This document shows positions 12,041-23,326 of a stretch of DNA of 52,443 nt, one piece after another; the first letter of the stretch is position 1, and each line of letters opens with the position of its first letter. Below the pieces are notes generated by a model. The model was not told the DNA's origin. It saw only the letters and a program-made list of their open reading frames with translations, and did not search any database. The stretch covers positions 1 to 52,443 of the forward strand of contig JAFSUP010000042.1 of NCBI GenBank assembly GCA_017445205.1, in the 5' to 3' direction. The translations under genes were made by a program, and so were the position numbers. Source of the DNA: Synergistaceae bacterium. GTDB taxonomy: Bacteria; Synergistota; Synergistia; Synergistales; Aminobacteriaceae.

Positions 12041-12910
12041 ATGGACATTCAGCGCCTTGAAGACAGAATCCGGGGACGATTAAATAATTTTCCCGCGAAG
12101 ACACGAAGAGTAGCAGAATATATTTTGGCGAACTCTTCGGAAATAGCTTTTCACTCAATCAGCGAGACTGCCGAGAAATTGTCCGTTTCGCGCGCTCAGC
12201 TGGTCCGCGTTTCCAGAATGCTGGGTTTTGAAGGCTACGCTGACCTTAAGAACACGCTGAAAAAAAATTTAATGACGCAAGTCATTCCGTCGTCGGCAAA
12301 AACAGAACTCAAAAACGGTTCGGATTTAATTTCAGAGCTTTGCAGGCTCGAGCAAGCTAACATCAATGAGACTTACAAAAATCTCATCATGAACACAAGC
12401 ATAATAAAAAATTTCTGCGAAGCCGTCAAAAAATCCGACGCCGTTTACTGCATGGGCTGGGGCATCTCGTCTTTGCCGGCCGAATGGCTCTACACTCGAT
12501 TTACTGAACTTGGTCTTAAAAGCGTCTTAATGCGGCGTGGTTCGCTTTCTTTAATTGAACAGGTACGGGGAATTAAAGCGAACGACATGTTAATTGTGTG
12601 TGAACTCCCGAGCTACGTTATCGAAGTCAACGAAGCCGTTAAAAAAATTTCTTCCGAAGGGACTTGTGTCGCAACAATCACAGACAGCCCCGCGGCTCCC
12701 GTGTGTACGTATTCAAAATTGAATTTTTACGTCAGCGATCAGTCGCCATTATTCGGAAGCAGTTTAATCGGTTCGATGTTCACCGTTCACGTTTTAACTT
12801 CAGTGCTTGCTCAAAACATGGGTAAAGAAGGCAAGAACGCTCTTGAAACTCAAAAAGAAAATCTAAAAGATAAGCGAGTTTATTATCCGTCTTACGGTTT
12901 GAGATACTAA
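12041..12910 (+). CDS. MurR/RpiR-family transcriptional regulator
   Basis: A 289-residue regulator. Residues about 1-77 form the RpiR helix-turn-helix domain (AEKLSVSRAQLVRVSRMLGF as the recognition part), and about 110-260 a SIS sugar-phosphate-binding domain (GWGISSLPAEW, LIVCELPSY, VATITDSPAAP). Family members sense phosphosugars and control sugar or amino-sugar catabolism, but no such genes adjoin, so the target is unknown. It starts 9 bases after the OB-fold gene with no clear Shine-Dalgarno sequence, suggesting translational coupling. Confidence 0.9.
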   Translation: MDIQRLEDRIRGRLNNFPAKTRRVAEYILANSSEIAFHSISETAEKLSVSRAQLVRVSRMLGFEGYADLKNTLKKNLMTQVIPSSAKTELKNGSDLISELCRLEQANINETYKNLIMNTSIIKNFCEAVKKSDAVYCMGWGISSLPAEWLYTRFTELGLKSVLMRRGSLSLIEQVRGIKANDMLIVCELPSYVIEVNEAVKKISSEGTCVATITDSPAAPVCTYSKLNFYVSDQSPLFGSSLIGSMFTVHVLTSVLAQNMGKEGKNALETQKENLKDKRVYYPSYGLRY

Positions 12911-12915
12911 AAGGC

Positions 12916-12952
12916 AAGTAGGAGTTAGAAATTAGAAATTAGGAAGTGAGAA
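12916..12952. repeat. Dispersed GGAATTAGG-type repeat, copy 2
   Basis: Purine-rich tract (GTAGGAGTTAGAAATTAGAA, then ATTAGGAAGTGAG) related to those at 11262-11293 and 40138-40160. Its 3' part forms one arm of the terminator below. Confidence 0.6.
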
Positions 12953-12980
12953 ATTTTTTTCCCCGCTTCCTAATTTTTTT
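12936..12980. terminator. Bidirectional terminator between convergent genes
   Basis: AAATTAGGAAG (12936-12946) pairs with CTTCCTAATTT (12966-12976), with T runs on both strands. It serves the RpiR gene (plus) and the membrane protein gene (minus). Confidence 0.75.
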
Positions 12981-12987
12981 ATAAAAA

Positions 12988-14808
12988 TTAAATTTGGTTC
13001 ACGGTTATTGAGCTTATCGCGTTGTTCTTATCTAACTGAACGCTTACGCCCGTCTTAGAGCCTTCGTTATACTGCAAAATCTTATTGCTTAGTCCCGACG
13101 GATACCCCAAAATTTGAAGTAAAGCCGTTTGACTCATTCCGACCTTGAGGCCGTTTTGAAGTTCGCGCTGTGAATTTGTAACGCGGATTCGTGTTAGCTC
13201 GTCGTTCTTAAATGTTGCTGTCAGGCCCGGCCACTCCGCAGTCGTCGAAGTGTTTCGCGTCGGTTGGCCAAGAGCATTTATTAATTGCTGCTTGTTGTTC
13301 CCGAAAGATTTTAATAAGGCGTTTGAGTATCCTGACGGGATTCCAGAGCCTAGCGGCTGAACATAGCGCCCGTAAATCCAACCTTCTTTGCCGCCGGTCG
13401 TTACGTTATACCAGATTCCCTGATACTGTCCCGAAGTTACGTTGTAAGTGCCAATTATTTCAACTTTGCTGCTTACGTTTAAGCGAGCGACTCTGTTGGA
13501 AGTTGTTGAGTGATCCGCACGAACATTTACATTACTGCCTACGACCATCCCGGTTTTGGGCTCGCGTTCGGGCGTGAAGTTCGGCAAATTGTTTGAATCA
13601 ATTTTGCTGCCGGGCACGGCGATATTCTCATCTTGAACTACAACCGGCTTTGAAGGCGAAGTCGAAGGCGTTTGCGTCGTCGCGTTGTTCTTTGCGTTCT
13701 CCTGTGAATTAATCACAGTGTCTCTCGCAATGGGAGGCAACTCTCCGGGCGGGAGCTTACGAAGGCCAAGCAGGAAGTACAAACCGCCGCCGAGTGCCGC
13801 GACAAGGACAAGCATACTTAAAATTTTTCGACCGGTTGAACGTTTTGGCTTTTTGGAGCGGCGAGTGTACTTTGAAAATTTTTGATACGACGACGCCGCG
13901 GCGTTGATGTTGCTGTTTACTCTTTGACGCGTGTCAATGTCTTGAAATTCCTGATACTCATCTCTCTTGGGTTTCACAAATACTTTTGGATTCCCCGTCT
14001 GTGTACTCATATCATCACCATCATTTGCATTAAAATTTGTATCGTTCATGGCAAAACTGATATCAGGTTCAGGATCGCCAGGATTTACATTTTGAATTTC
14101 GTTCACCGAAGGCGCGGCGGCCTGTGCTTCAAGCAATTCTTCTGCCGGAACTAAAAGAGCCGTCCCGCAAGTGGAACAAAATCGCGCTTCGCGTGCAACG
14201 GTTGCGCCACAAGTCGGACAAGTTTTTGACATTCGCCGCCTTAATTTCGGAGGTTCGTTATTAACGACAGGCACACCGACATCGGCATTAAGAACGGGAG
14301 CGTTTATAATGGCGTTTAGTTCAGGCGACGGCGCATGAGGGAGACCGCCTTGAAGATAATCAATTTCGTTTTCTTCTTCTTCATAATTTTCGCTCGTGTT
14401 ACCGAGATAATATTGCGGCGTCTGTGGCATTGGCGCGGCGTTGTCTTCTGGTTCTTCGTCCTCGTAAATAAAATCTTCGTAGTCGTCATGTCGATCCGGC
14501 TTTAAGAAGAAACACAACAGAGTAGCGAAGAAATAAATTCCGCCGTAAAGCCACATGTCCTTTGACGGAACACAAAGACCTCCGGCAATAATGAGAAACA
14601 AAGCTCCCCATTTGCTTTTATTGAATGCTATTATGCCGCCGATTAACGCGAAGATTGCTGACACGACTGGCAGACATGCAAGAATCGTCGTGGAAACTTC
14701 AAATAGTGCTCCGGTGTTTACTGAAAGTGTTCCGAACAACATAAAGACGCCTTGTATTATCGATGTTATCGAAGCACCTAGTGTAAGTGCCAAAATAACC
14801 CAGCTCAT
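12988..14808 (-). CDS. Membrane protein with zinc ribbon, SH3b and BamE-like domains
   Basis: A 606-residue protein of unknown function. In order: about four membrane segments in the first 110 residues, an acidic low-complexity stretch, a zinc ribbon (CPTCGATVAREARFCSTCGT, near residues 204-223), a basic patch and single membrane segment (near 330-350), a Pro/Ser/Thr linker, an SH3b domain (GSNVNVRADHSTTSNRVARL to EGWIYGRYVQPL, about 420-490), and a C-terminal part resembling BamE/SmpA repeats (GLKVGMSQTALLQILGYPSG). The ATG at 14808 is preferred to the upstream in-frame GTG at 14823 because GAAGGA sits just before it and the GTG touches its own AAGGAG. It probably links the membrane to the cell wall, but no pathway is suggested. 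Confidence 0.85.
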   Translation of the reverse strand: MSWVILALTLGASITSIIQGVFMLFGTLSVNTGALFEVSTTILACLPVVSAIFALIGGIIAFNKSKWGALFLIIAGGLCVPSKDMWLYGGIYFFATLLCFFLKPDRHDDYEDFIYEDEEPEDNAAPMPQTPQYYLGNTSENYEEEENEIDYLQGGLPHAPSPELNAIINAPVLNADVGVPVVNNEPPKLRRRMSKTCPTCGATVAREARFCSTCGTALLVPAEELLEAQAAAPSVNEIQNVNPGDPEPDISFAMNDTNFNANDGDDMSTQTGNPKVFVKPKRDEYQEFQDIDTRQRVNSNINAAASSYQKFSKYTRRSKKPKRSTGRKILSMLVLVAALGGGLYFLLGLRKLPPGELPPIARDTVINSQENAKNNATTQTPSTSPSKPVVVQDENIAVPGSKIDSNNLPNFTPEREPKTGMVVGSNVNVRADHSTTSNRVARLNVSSKVEIIGTYNVTSGQYQGIWYNVTTGGKEGWIYGRYVQPLGSGIPSGYSNALLKSFGNNKQQLINALGQPTRNTSTTAEWPGLTATFKNDELTRIRVTNSQRELQNGLKVGMSQTALLQILGYPSGLSNKILQYNEGSKTGVSVQLDKNNAISSITVNQI

Positions 14809-14854
14809 TTTTCCTTCTTTCACTCCTTAATAAAAATTTTTATTATTATACATA

Positions 14855-16946
<2,092 letters not shown>

Positions 16947-16965
16947 TTATTTTCTCCAAAATTTT

Positions 16966-17174
16966 TTATGCGTACATTAATTTATAATTACCGTATGGAA
17001 CTTCGCGGCCAAGTAGCTCCGAAGTTTCTAGCCATTCAGTTATAATAACTTCAGAATTTTTTAATGCCTCTTCGGGGGTTGCACCATCTGCCTACAGCCT
17101 GGAAGCTCAGGAACTTCAACCAAAAATTTTCTGTCATCGTCAGACCAATAAATTGTTTTTGTGTATCTATTCAT
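16966..17174 (-). pseudogene. Frameshifted HicB-family antitoxin remnant
   Basis: Too short and broken for simple ORF calling. From the ATG at 17174 (GAGGAG upstream) it reads MNRYTKTIYWSDDDRKF, then LVEVPELPGC, a clear HicB N-terminus, then runs off frame to a stop. In the other frame the homology continues at once as ADGATPEEALKNSEV, IITEWLETSELLGREV and PYGNYKLMYA to a TAA at 16966. The total of 209 bases is 3n+2, consistent with one deleted base just after the GC of PGC. All HicB landmarks are present apart from the frame break, so this is a recently broken antitoxin (or an assembly error). It lies just after a HicA fragment in the usual hicA-hicB order. Confidence 0.88.
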
Positions 17175-17307
17175 AAAGGCATCTCCTCAAATTTATACAC
17201 TCAACTTGTATTAGTGTATCCAAAAGTTTCTGTAAATCAGAAAACGCGATATTATTATCCTTAACGCCGCTTAAAACGTCAAAAAGGATTTTCACAATAG
17301 GCGGCAA
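17167..17307 (-). pseudogene. Truncated HicA-family toxin remnant
   Basis: A 46-codon frame starting at a possible TTG (17307) with GGAG nine bases upstream. The first part reads LPPIVKILFDVLSGVKDN, then NIAFSDLQKLLDTL, matching the N-terminal half of HicA toxins of the type with ISFxDLCxLLxxLGF. The following GSHHIF block, with the catalytic histidine, and the C-terminal half are missing; the frame instead runs into the hicB leader and stops inside the hicB start (17167-17169). With the frameshifted hicB it forms a decayed HicAB toxin-antitoxin locus between tgt and tatD. Confidence 0.75.
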
Positions 17308-17326
17308 AATTATTCACTCCGTTGTT

Positions 17327-18091
17327 TCAAATTTTTTCTCTAAAAAAATTTTCAAAATTTTTCTCAATGATTGTTTCTAATTCTTCGAGAGTCAAATTTT
17401 TTTCCTGCGCGGCGCGTTCGTAAACAAATTTTATAAACGCAGGTTCGTTAGTCTTGCCTCTTAACGGTGCGGGCGCCATATAAGGGCAATCGGTTTCAAG
17501 CAAAATTCTGTCGTTAGGAGTCCTGCGGAAGACTTCGCGCAGTTCGTCCGAGGCTTTGCCCTTCCATGTTAAAGCACCGCCGAAAGCACACAGGCCGCCC
17601 ATCTCTAAAACTTCATCAAGAAATTTTAATCCGCCGGCGTAACAATGAAAGAGCAATTTTAAATTTCTGTGTTCGCGCAAAATTTTCATAGCGTCGTCCA
17701 TGGCTTCACGAATATGCAAAATCACGGGCATGTTATTTTCTTCCGCGAATTTTAATTGACACTCAAAAATTTCAGTCTGAACATCACGCGGCGACAAGTC
17801 ATAATGATAATCAAGACCAATCTCACCGACCGCGATAACTCTTTCATCACGAATTAATTTATAAAATTCTTCGGTAATGCCTGTGTATCGTTTTGCTTCG
17901 TGCGGGTGAATGCCGACTGACGCAAAAAAATTAAATTCGTGAGCGAGTTCGACAGCTTCGCGGCTATCATCTAAATCACAGCCGACAATAATCATTTTTT
18001 CTACTCCGGCTTCGGCAGCGCGTGAAACAACTTCGGCGGCCTGCGTTCGTAAATCCTCGGAATTAATATGACAATGTGAATCTATAAGCAT
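17327..18091 (-). CDS. tatD: TatD-family metal-dependent hydrolase/DNase
   Basis: A 254-residue TIM-barrel hydrolase; family members act as 3'-5' DNases or deoxyribonucleases and are often placed next to core genes. Metal ligands are all visible: DSHCHIN at the N-terminus, GEIGLDYHYD, ILHIREA, FHCYAGG and ETDCPYMAPAPLRGKTNEP. The start overlaps the ribF stop by 10 bases, making it the last gene of the ribF-tatD pair at the end of the rimP-ribF operon. Which TatD subtype it is cannot be decided here. Confidence 0.95.
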   Translation of the reverse strand: MLIDSHCHINSEDLRTQAAEVVSRAAEAGVEKMIIVGCDLDDSREAVELAHEFNFFASVGIHPHEAKRYTGITEEFYKLIRDERVIAVGEIGLDYHYDLSPRDVQTEIFECQLKFAEENNMPVILHIREAMDDAMKILREHRNLKLLFHCYAGGLKFLDEVLEMGGLCAFGGALTWKGKASDELREVFRRTPNDRILLETDCPYMAPAPLRGKTNEPAFIKFVYERAAQEKNLTLEELETIIEKNFENFFREKI

Positions 18092-19035
18092 GATTTTATA
18101 TTTATAATCTCTGGTGCAAATTTTTTTTTCGTGTAATAAATCTCTTGTGCGCGGTCTAAAAATTTTTTTGCTTCAAGCGTCTTTAATTTGAAAATTTCTT
18201 CGCAAGTTTCGATATCGTGATTTATTTGCGTCATAAGGGCTTCGCGAGTTTCAAAAGTCTGAATGCCGCGCACGCGTTTCAAAAATAAAATTAAAAGTTC
18301 AGAGCCGTAAATATCGCCGTGAAAATCCGTTATAAAAACTTCCGCGCGAGTTTCGTGAACGTCCCCGAATGTCGGATTATTGCCAATTGACAAAGCTCCG
18401 CAGTGCCATTCGTGATTAATTAAAACCGCTGTGCTATAAACGCCGTCAGCCGGGACGATTCGATTTTTAAGATTTATATTTGCCGTCGGAAAGTTCATAG
18501 TGCGGCCTCGTGCATTGCCATGAACGACATTGCTAATCATGAAGAACGGATAGCCAAGAATTTTTTGAACATCTTCGACTTCGCCGGAAGAAATTTTTTC
18601 GCGGGCCTGAGTGCTTGAATAAATTTTTTTGTCGAAGAGTTCCAATTTGAAAATTTTGATTCGTCCGCCGCAAATTTTTTCGAGTGAGTCGGCGTTTCCA
18701 AGTCTTTCGCGTCCGAAATGAAAATCGCTTCCCGCTACAATCCCGTCAACTTGAAAATTTTTTACGAGAATATTAATAAATTCTTCGGCGGATAAATTTT
18801 TGAAAGCCTCATCGAACTTGAAAACTAAAAATTTTGGGACGTCAAAAATTTCTGAAAGAAAGCCGCGCTCGTTCAGCGTGAACATAGAGTGATTTAATTT
18901 TCCCATGTACTCTGACGGGTGCGGCGAGAAAGTTACTATGCCCCAATCGTTATTTTGTGAATTTTGGCGGCAGACTTCAAATAATTTTTCGTGGCCTTTG
19001 TGGAAGCCGTCAAACGAGCCAATCGTAATTAACAT
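18082..19035 (-). CDS. ribF: Bifunctional riboflavin kinase/FAD synthetase
   Basis: Converts riboflavin to FMN and then FAD. 317 residues. The N-terminal nucleotidyltransferase domain shows GSFDGFHKGHEKLF and the C-terminal kinase domain GNARGRTMNFPTANI and the acidic/Thr metal region near NNPTFGD. ATG at 19035. It follows truB by 6 bases, a common bacterial pairing, and overlaps tatD. Confidence 0.97.
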   Translation of the reverse strand: MLITIGSFDGFHKGHEKLFEVCRQNSQNNDWGIVTFSPHPSEYMGKLNHSMFTLNERGFLSEIFDVPKFLVFKFDEAFKNLSAEEFINILVKNFQVDGIVAGSDFHFGRERLGNADSLEKICGGRIKIFKLELFDKKIYSSTQAREKISSGEVEDVQKILGYPFFMISNVVHGNARGRTMNFPTANINLKNRIVPADGVYSTAVLINHEWHCGALSIGNNPTFGDVHETRAEVFITDFHGDIYGSELLILFLKRVRGIQTFETREALMTQINHDIETCEEIFKLKTLEAKKFLDRAQEIYYTKKKFAPEIINIKSCL

Positions 19036-19041
19036 TTTTCA

Positions 19042-19920
19042 TCAAAATTTCGGGACAATGACTTCAGGTTTTATGAAATCATAACCCGCGAACGTTCCGA
19101 AGCCTAAGAAATTTTCACCTTCGACGCAAATATAATTTTTAATCGTAACGCCGCGGCTAAAACTTTCAGCGTGATTTAATAATATGCTCAAGCCGTTCAT
19201 AAAACTTTTTTCATCACGAGGGCCGATTTTAATTCGCGTAAAGTTCTTCGCAAGCTCTGAAAGATCTGTGATTTTATAAACTTTGTCGCCGGGGTCGTTG
19301 GCGTCCTCGATTTTGAAATTTCCGACGGCCAAGCGCTCTAATTTTTTAACATGCGCTCCGCAGTTCATGATTTCGCCGAGGTCGTGGGCAAGGCTGCGGA
19401 TATAAGTTCCGCGTCCACAAGAAATTTCAAGCTCTACAGTTCCGTCATCAGGATTAAACGGCGTCAAAATTTTTATCTTCCTGAAGAACACGGGCCGCGA
19501 TTTCATTTCGACATCTTGACCTGCGCGCGCTAATTGATAAGCCGCCCGGCCTTCGATTTTAATTGCAGACACTGCCGGAGGAGTTTGAAGACGAACGCCC
19601 ACGAACGAATATAAAGAGTCATAAAAAAATTTTTCGTCAAAATTTGCGAAGCCGCGTTCAGAAATTACTTCGCCGGAATAATCATAAGTGTTTGTTTCAA
19701 GACCAAACTGAATAACGACGCGATAAACTTTCGGCAGCGACATAATAAACTCACTGAAGCGCGTTGCGTGTCCAGTTACTAAGACCAAGAGTCCTGAAGC
19801 CGTTGAATCGAGCGTGCCTGAATGTCCGACTTTGAGCCCCGCTAATTTTTTTTTCGCCGAGCCGACACAAAAAGTGCTGCGTGCGCCTTCAGGTTTGTTA
19901 ATCAGGATTAGCGCATTCAT
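19042..19920 (-). CDS. truB: tRNA pseudouridine(55) synthase TruB
   Basis: Makes pseudouridine-55 in the T loop of tRNAs. 292 residues. The catalytic aspartate is in HSGTLDSTASGLL (most family members have GTLDPxASG), with LINKPEG at the start, FGLETNTYDYSG, and CGRGTYIRSLAHDLG. The ATG at 19920 lies inside the end of nrnA (23-base overlap). Confidence 0.97.
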   Translation of the reverse strand: MNALILINKPEGARSTFCVGSAKKKLAGLKVGHSGTLDSTASGLLVLVTGHATRFSEFIMSLPKVYRVVIQFGLETNTYDYSGEVISERGFANFDEKFFYDSLYSFVGVRLQTPPAVSAIKIEGRAAYQLARAGQDVEMKSRPVFFRKIKILTPFNPDDGTVELEISCGRGTYIRSLAHDLGEIMNCGAHVKKLERLAVGNFKIEDANDPGDKVYKITDLSELAKNFTRIKIGPRDEKSFMNGLSILLNHAESFSRGVTIKNYICVEGENFLGFGTFAGYDFIKPEVIVPKF

Positions 19921-20935
19921 GATATTTTTGCATGATTAATTTTTCTAACTCGTCCATGGCGTTGTCGATTGAGCATTCTAATTTTGCTCCCGCTGCTCGC
20001 TCATGGCCTCCGCCGCCTAACGGTCTAGCGAACTCTCCCGCGCCGAAGGGGCTGCCTTCTCGTGAACGAATGCTTAATCTTATTTCGCCTGTTGGATATT
20101 CTGTGATTGTCGAAATGAATTTCACTCCGCGAATAGTCATGAACATGCTCGAAAGTCCTTCCGTGCCCGTCATATCCGCGCCGGTCTCTTCAAAGTCAGA
20201 TTTTTTCAAAACCGTGATTGCAAAAATATTTTCCGGCCCGAACATCTTCACACGCGACATAGCGCGCGACCATAAAAGAAAATCCGCGGGAGTTTTATTT
20301 TGACTTATTAAATCGCTCATTCGGTCAGGTTCGATTCCCAACGTGATTAGCTCGGCTGCGATTTCGTGAGTTAAAGGCGTCGTGTTTGAAAAAGAAAATC
20401 CGCCCGTGTCTGTGAAAATTCCCGTGTAAAGGCTCACGGCCATATCCATTGTGATTTTCCAACCGCCGGCCTTGAAGACGCGATATAACATTTCGCAAGT
20501 TGAAGACGCTTTTCCGTCAACGCAATTCACGCGCCCGAACAAAGTATTATCTTCATGATGATCAATATTAAGAACGTTGACAGCGTCCCCGGCTTCTAGG
20601 CCAAGAGTCCCGCGCTCTTCGTTTGAACAATCAAGAAAGACATAAAGAACATCATCAAGATTTTCAAAATTAAAATTTTCGTGCGTCTCATGAAGTTCAT
20701 AGCCGGGAAGATATTTATAAGCGTCAGAAAGTTTTTCATCAGGATTAATCCAGATTGCGTTTTTGTCTAAAGTCTTTGCGGCGGCACATAAAGCGGAAGA
20801 AGAGCCGAGCGCGTCCCCGTCGGCTTTCTTGTGAGTGAAAATTTTCCACGTCCCAAAATTTTTTAATGTCGTTGACGCGCTGATTAAATCTTCCGGATTA
20901 AATTTCGTCGTTATCGGTGTCTGTATCTTCATCAT
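19898..20935 (-). CDS. nrnA: DHH/DHHA1 phosphoesterase, NrnA-type oligoribonuclease/pAp phosphatase
   Basis: Degrades short RNA oligomers and probably dephosphorylates pAp. 345 residues. The DHH domain has the metal motifs KKADGDALGSSSAL and NIDHHEDN, and the DHHA1 domain ends with GGGGHERAAGAK, the substrate-binding glycine-rich motif. Its placement between rbfA and truB is the usual one for this family. Both neighbours overlap it (37 bases with rbfA, 23 with truB), so the genes are read as one transcript. Confidence 0.94.
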   Translation of the reverse strand: MMKIQTPITTKFNPEDLISASTTLKNFGTWKIFTHKKADGDALGSSSALCAAAKTLDKNAIWINPDEKLSDAYKYLPGYELHETHENFNFENLDDVLYVFLDCSNEERGTLGLEAGDAVNVLNIDHHEDNTLFGRVNCVDGKASSTCEMLYRVFKAGGWKITMDMAVSLYTGIFTDTGGFSFSNTTPLTHEIAAELITLGIEPDRMSDLISQNKTPADFLLWSRAMSRVKMFGPENIFAITVLKKSDFEETGADMTGTEGLSSMFMTIRGVKFISTITEYPTGEIRLSIRSREGSPFGAGEFARPLGGGGHERAAGAKLECSIDNAMDELEKLIMQKYHECANPD

Positions 20936-21305
20936 TTTCTTCTAAATCGTTTTTGTTGTCCGCGCCGAAGCCAAGACTTTCTAAAATTTTGTCAATCTTT
21001 GCTCCGTATTCGCTGCTCTTGTCGATTATGAACTCAAGCGCAGGAACTCGACGCAATTTTATCGACTGTCCGAGCATTCCGCGAATAGCGCCTTTAACTT
21101 CGGTCAAGTCTTTCAAAATTCCCGGACATTTTCGAGCTTCAAGCGCCGTGAAAAAAACTTTTGCGCGCTCTAAATCCTTTGTGCACTCGACGCCGGTTAT
21201 AATCGCGGCTTTGACGCTCTCTTTTTGAATTCGAGTTTCAATAATCAGAGCTATCTCGCGCTGAAGCTGCTTGTTAATGCGCGACATTCTTAAATTGCTG
21301 CTCAT
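20898..21305 (-). CDS. rbfA: 30S ribosome-binding factor RbfA
   Basis: Assembly factor for the small ribosomal subunit, acting on 16S rRNA maturation. 135 residues: a single KH-like domain (SRINKQLQREIALIIE, RVPALEFIIDKS) followed by an acidic tail rich in Glu/Asp/Asn. The ATG at 21305 shares one base with the infB stop (TAATG). Confidence 0.95.
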   Translation of the reverse strand: MSSNLRMSRINKQLQREIALIIETRIQKESVKAAIITGVECTKDLERAKVFFTALEARKCPGILKDLTEVKGAIRGMLGQSIKLRRVPALEFIIDKSSEYGAKIDKILESLGFGADNKNDLEENDEDTDTDNDEI

Positions 21306-23296
21306 TATTCTAAAGTTCTTTTCTCCTCTATGACTTCATAGACTTCTAAAATATCGCCCGGCTCAAAGTCCTGATAGCCTTCCAGCGATATCCCGCAGTC
21401 CATTCCGGCTTTGAGTTCGCGGGCTTCGTCCTTCTCATGACGCAACGAAGCGATTTTTCCGTCCCAAATTACAATTCCGTCGCGAATGACTCTGACCTTT
21501 GCTGTACGTTTCACGATGCCTTTTGTAACGTGAGAGCCTGCGATACGTCCAATCTTCGGGATTTTGAAAATCTGCCTGATTTCGACTTCGCCGAGAGTTT
21601 CTTCGCGGAGATTCGGCTTCAAGAGTCCGGCCATGGCGGCTTTAACGTCGTCGATGATGTCATAAATTACGTTGTAAATTCTAATTTCGACTCCGTTAAG
21701 CTCTGCAACGCGCTTGGCGTTTCCGTCGGGCCTGACATTGAAGCCGACGATTACAGCGTTAGACGCTGACGCTAACATTACGTCGCTTTCCGCAATTCGT
21801 CCGACACCACGATGAACGATTGACACGCCGACTTCATTAGTCGCGAGTTTTTCAAGAACAGCGCAAAGAGCTTCAAGTGAGCCTTGAACGTCGCACTTCA
21901 CAACTAAATTCATATGCGGGAGCTGACCTTCCTGCAAGTTTGAATATAAATCTTCAAATGAAGCACGTTTGACTTCGGCGGCGGCTTCACGTTCTTTGAG
22001 CTTGGCTTCGTCGAGAGCTGCGCGGGCGTCGCGTTCGTTCTTAACGACTTTGAAACTTTCGCCCGGGTTCGGAACGTCGCTAAGTCCCAAAATTTCTACA
22101 GGCGTGCTTGGCCCAGCGGCTTTTAATCCTTTGCCTGCCCAGTCGAACAGCGCGCGAGTTTTTCCCCACGTCGAATTAAATAAAACGATGTCGCCAGCTT
22201 TCAGTGTTCCGTCCTTAACGATGACCGTAGCGACAGGGCCTTTGCCTTTATCAAGTCGCGCTTCAATCACGACGCCTTCGGGTGTTGCGTTCGGGTCGGC
22301 TTTCAATTCTTGCATCTCTGCTTCGAGCAAAACGCGCTCTAATAAATCCGAAACTCCGATGCCCTGCTTTGCTGAAATTTCGACAGCTCCGACATCACCG
22401 CCCCAACCTTCAACAAAGATTCCTAAGTCGGCGAGCTGTTGACGAACTCTATCAGGCTTCGCGCCCTGCTTGTCGATTTTATTAATCGCGACAACCAACG
22501 GAACGCCAGCGGCCTTAATATGGTCAATGGCTTCGCGAGTTTGAGGCATTACGCCATCATCGGCACCAATTACTAAAATTACAATGTCAGTAACTCCTGC
22601 GCCGCGGGCTCTCATTGCGGTGAAAGCTTCGTGGCCGGGCGTGTCAAGAAACACAATCGGCTTCCCGTCCTGCATGACTACATACGCGCCTATATGCTGC
22701 GTTATTCCGCCGGCTTCGTGTTCAGCTACGCTAGCGTGGCGAATATGGTCAAGTAAAGTCGTTTTGCCGTGGTCAACGTGGCCCATGACTGTAATAATCG
22801 GAGGACGTTCAACGAGTTTCGCGGCAGGCTTTGCTTGCGGAGCTGCCTGAACGGGTTGCGCGGGTTTAGGTTCTGGCTTTGCGGGAGCGGGAGCAGGTTT
22901 TTGATTTCGAGGTTGATTTTGAAATTTTTGAGGTTTCTGAGGCTTCGGGGATTTTTGAATTTTCTGCGGGTGTTCCTGTTCTTCTTTTTCTTGTTTATCA
23001 AGTTTATTAAGATTCCGGCCGGCGTCTTCAGTGTCGCGAGAATCTTTTCTATTTTGAGCCTTTGCAAATTTTTCGGGTTTAGTCTTTGAAGGTTCAGCGT
23101 TATGCTGTTTCTTCTCTTGAGACTTTGCCTCGCTTGCCTCTTGAATAATATTTTCGACTATCTGAGCCGTTTCCTCGTCGATGGAACTTGAATGAGATTT
23201 TACAGGTACGTCCAACTGTTGCAAAACAGCTAATAATTCTTTATTGCTCTTGTTTAATTTTCTGGCAAGATCGTAGATTCTTATTTTATCGCTCAA
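21305..23296 (-). CDS. infB: Translation initiation factor IF-2
   Basis: GTPase that places initiator tRNA on the 30S subunit. 663 residues, at the short end for the family. An N-terminal IF2N domain ([18 protein letters not shown]), a Lys/Pro/Gln-rich linker (about residues 70-160), then the G domain: [26 protein letters not shown]; domains II-IV follow. The start is TTG at 23296 with AGGAG seven bases upstream. It lies between ylxR and rbfA in the nusA operon. Confidence 0.98.
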   Translation of the reverse strand: MSDKIRIYDLARKLNKSNKELLAVLQQLDVPVKSHSSSIDEETAQIVENIIQEASEAKSQEKKQHNAEPSKTKPEKFAKAQNRKDSRDTEDAGRNLNKLDKQEKEEQEHPQKIQKSPKPQKPQKFQNQPRNQKPAPAPAKPEPKPAQPVQAAPQAKPAAKLVERPPIITVMGHVDHGKTTLLDHIRHASVAEHEAGGITQHIGAYVVMQDGKPIVFLDTPGHEAFTAMRARGAGVTDIVILVIGADDGVMPQTREAIDHIKAAGVPLVVAINKIDKQGAKPDRVRQQLADLGIFVEGWGGDVGAVEISAKQGIGVSDLLERVLLEAEMQELKADPNATPEGVVIEARLDKGKGPVATVIVKDGTLKAGDIVLFNSTWGKTRALFDWAGKGLKAAGPSTPVEILGLSDVPNPGESFKVVKNERDARAALDEAKLKEREAAAEVKRASFEDLYSNLQEGQLPHMNLVVKCDVQGSLEALCAVLEKLATNEVGVSIVHRGVGRIAESDVMLASASNAVIVGFNVRPDGNAKRVAELNGVEIRIYNVIYDIIDDVKAAMAGLLKPNLREETLGEVEIRQIFKIPKIGRIAGSHVTKGIVKRTAKVRVIRDGIVIWDGKIASLRHEKDEARELKAGMDCGISLEGYQDFEPGDILEVYEVIEEKRTLE

Positions 23297-23326
23297 AGGC
23301 GTTGCTCCTTCCTTAGTGTTTACTTT

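Noticed and set aside
21305..23296. Internal second start for a short IF-2 isoform
   Set aside because: No internal in-frame start with a convincing Shine-Dalgarno sequence stood out.
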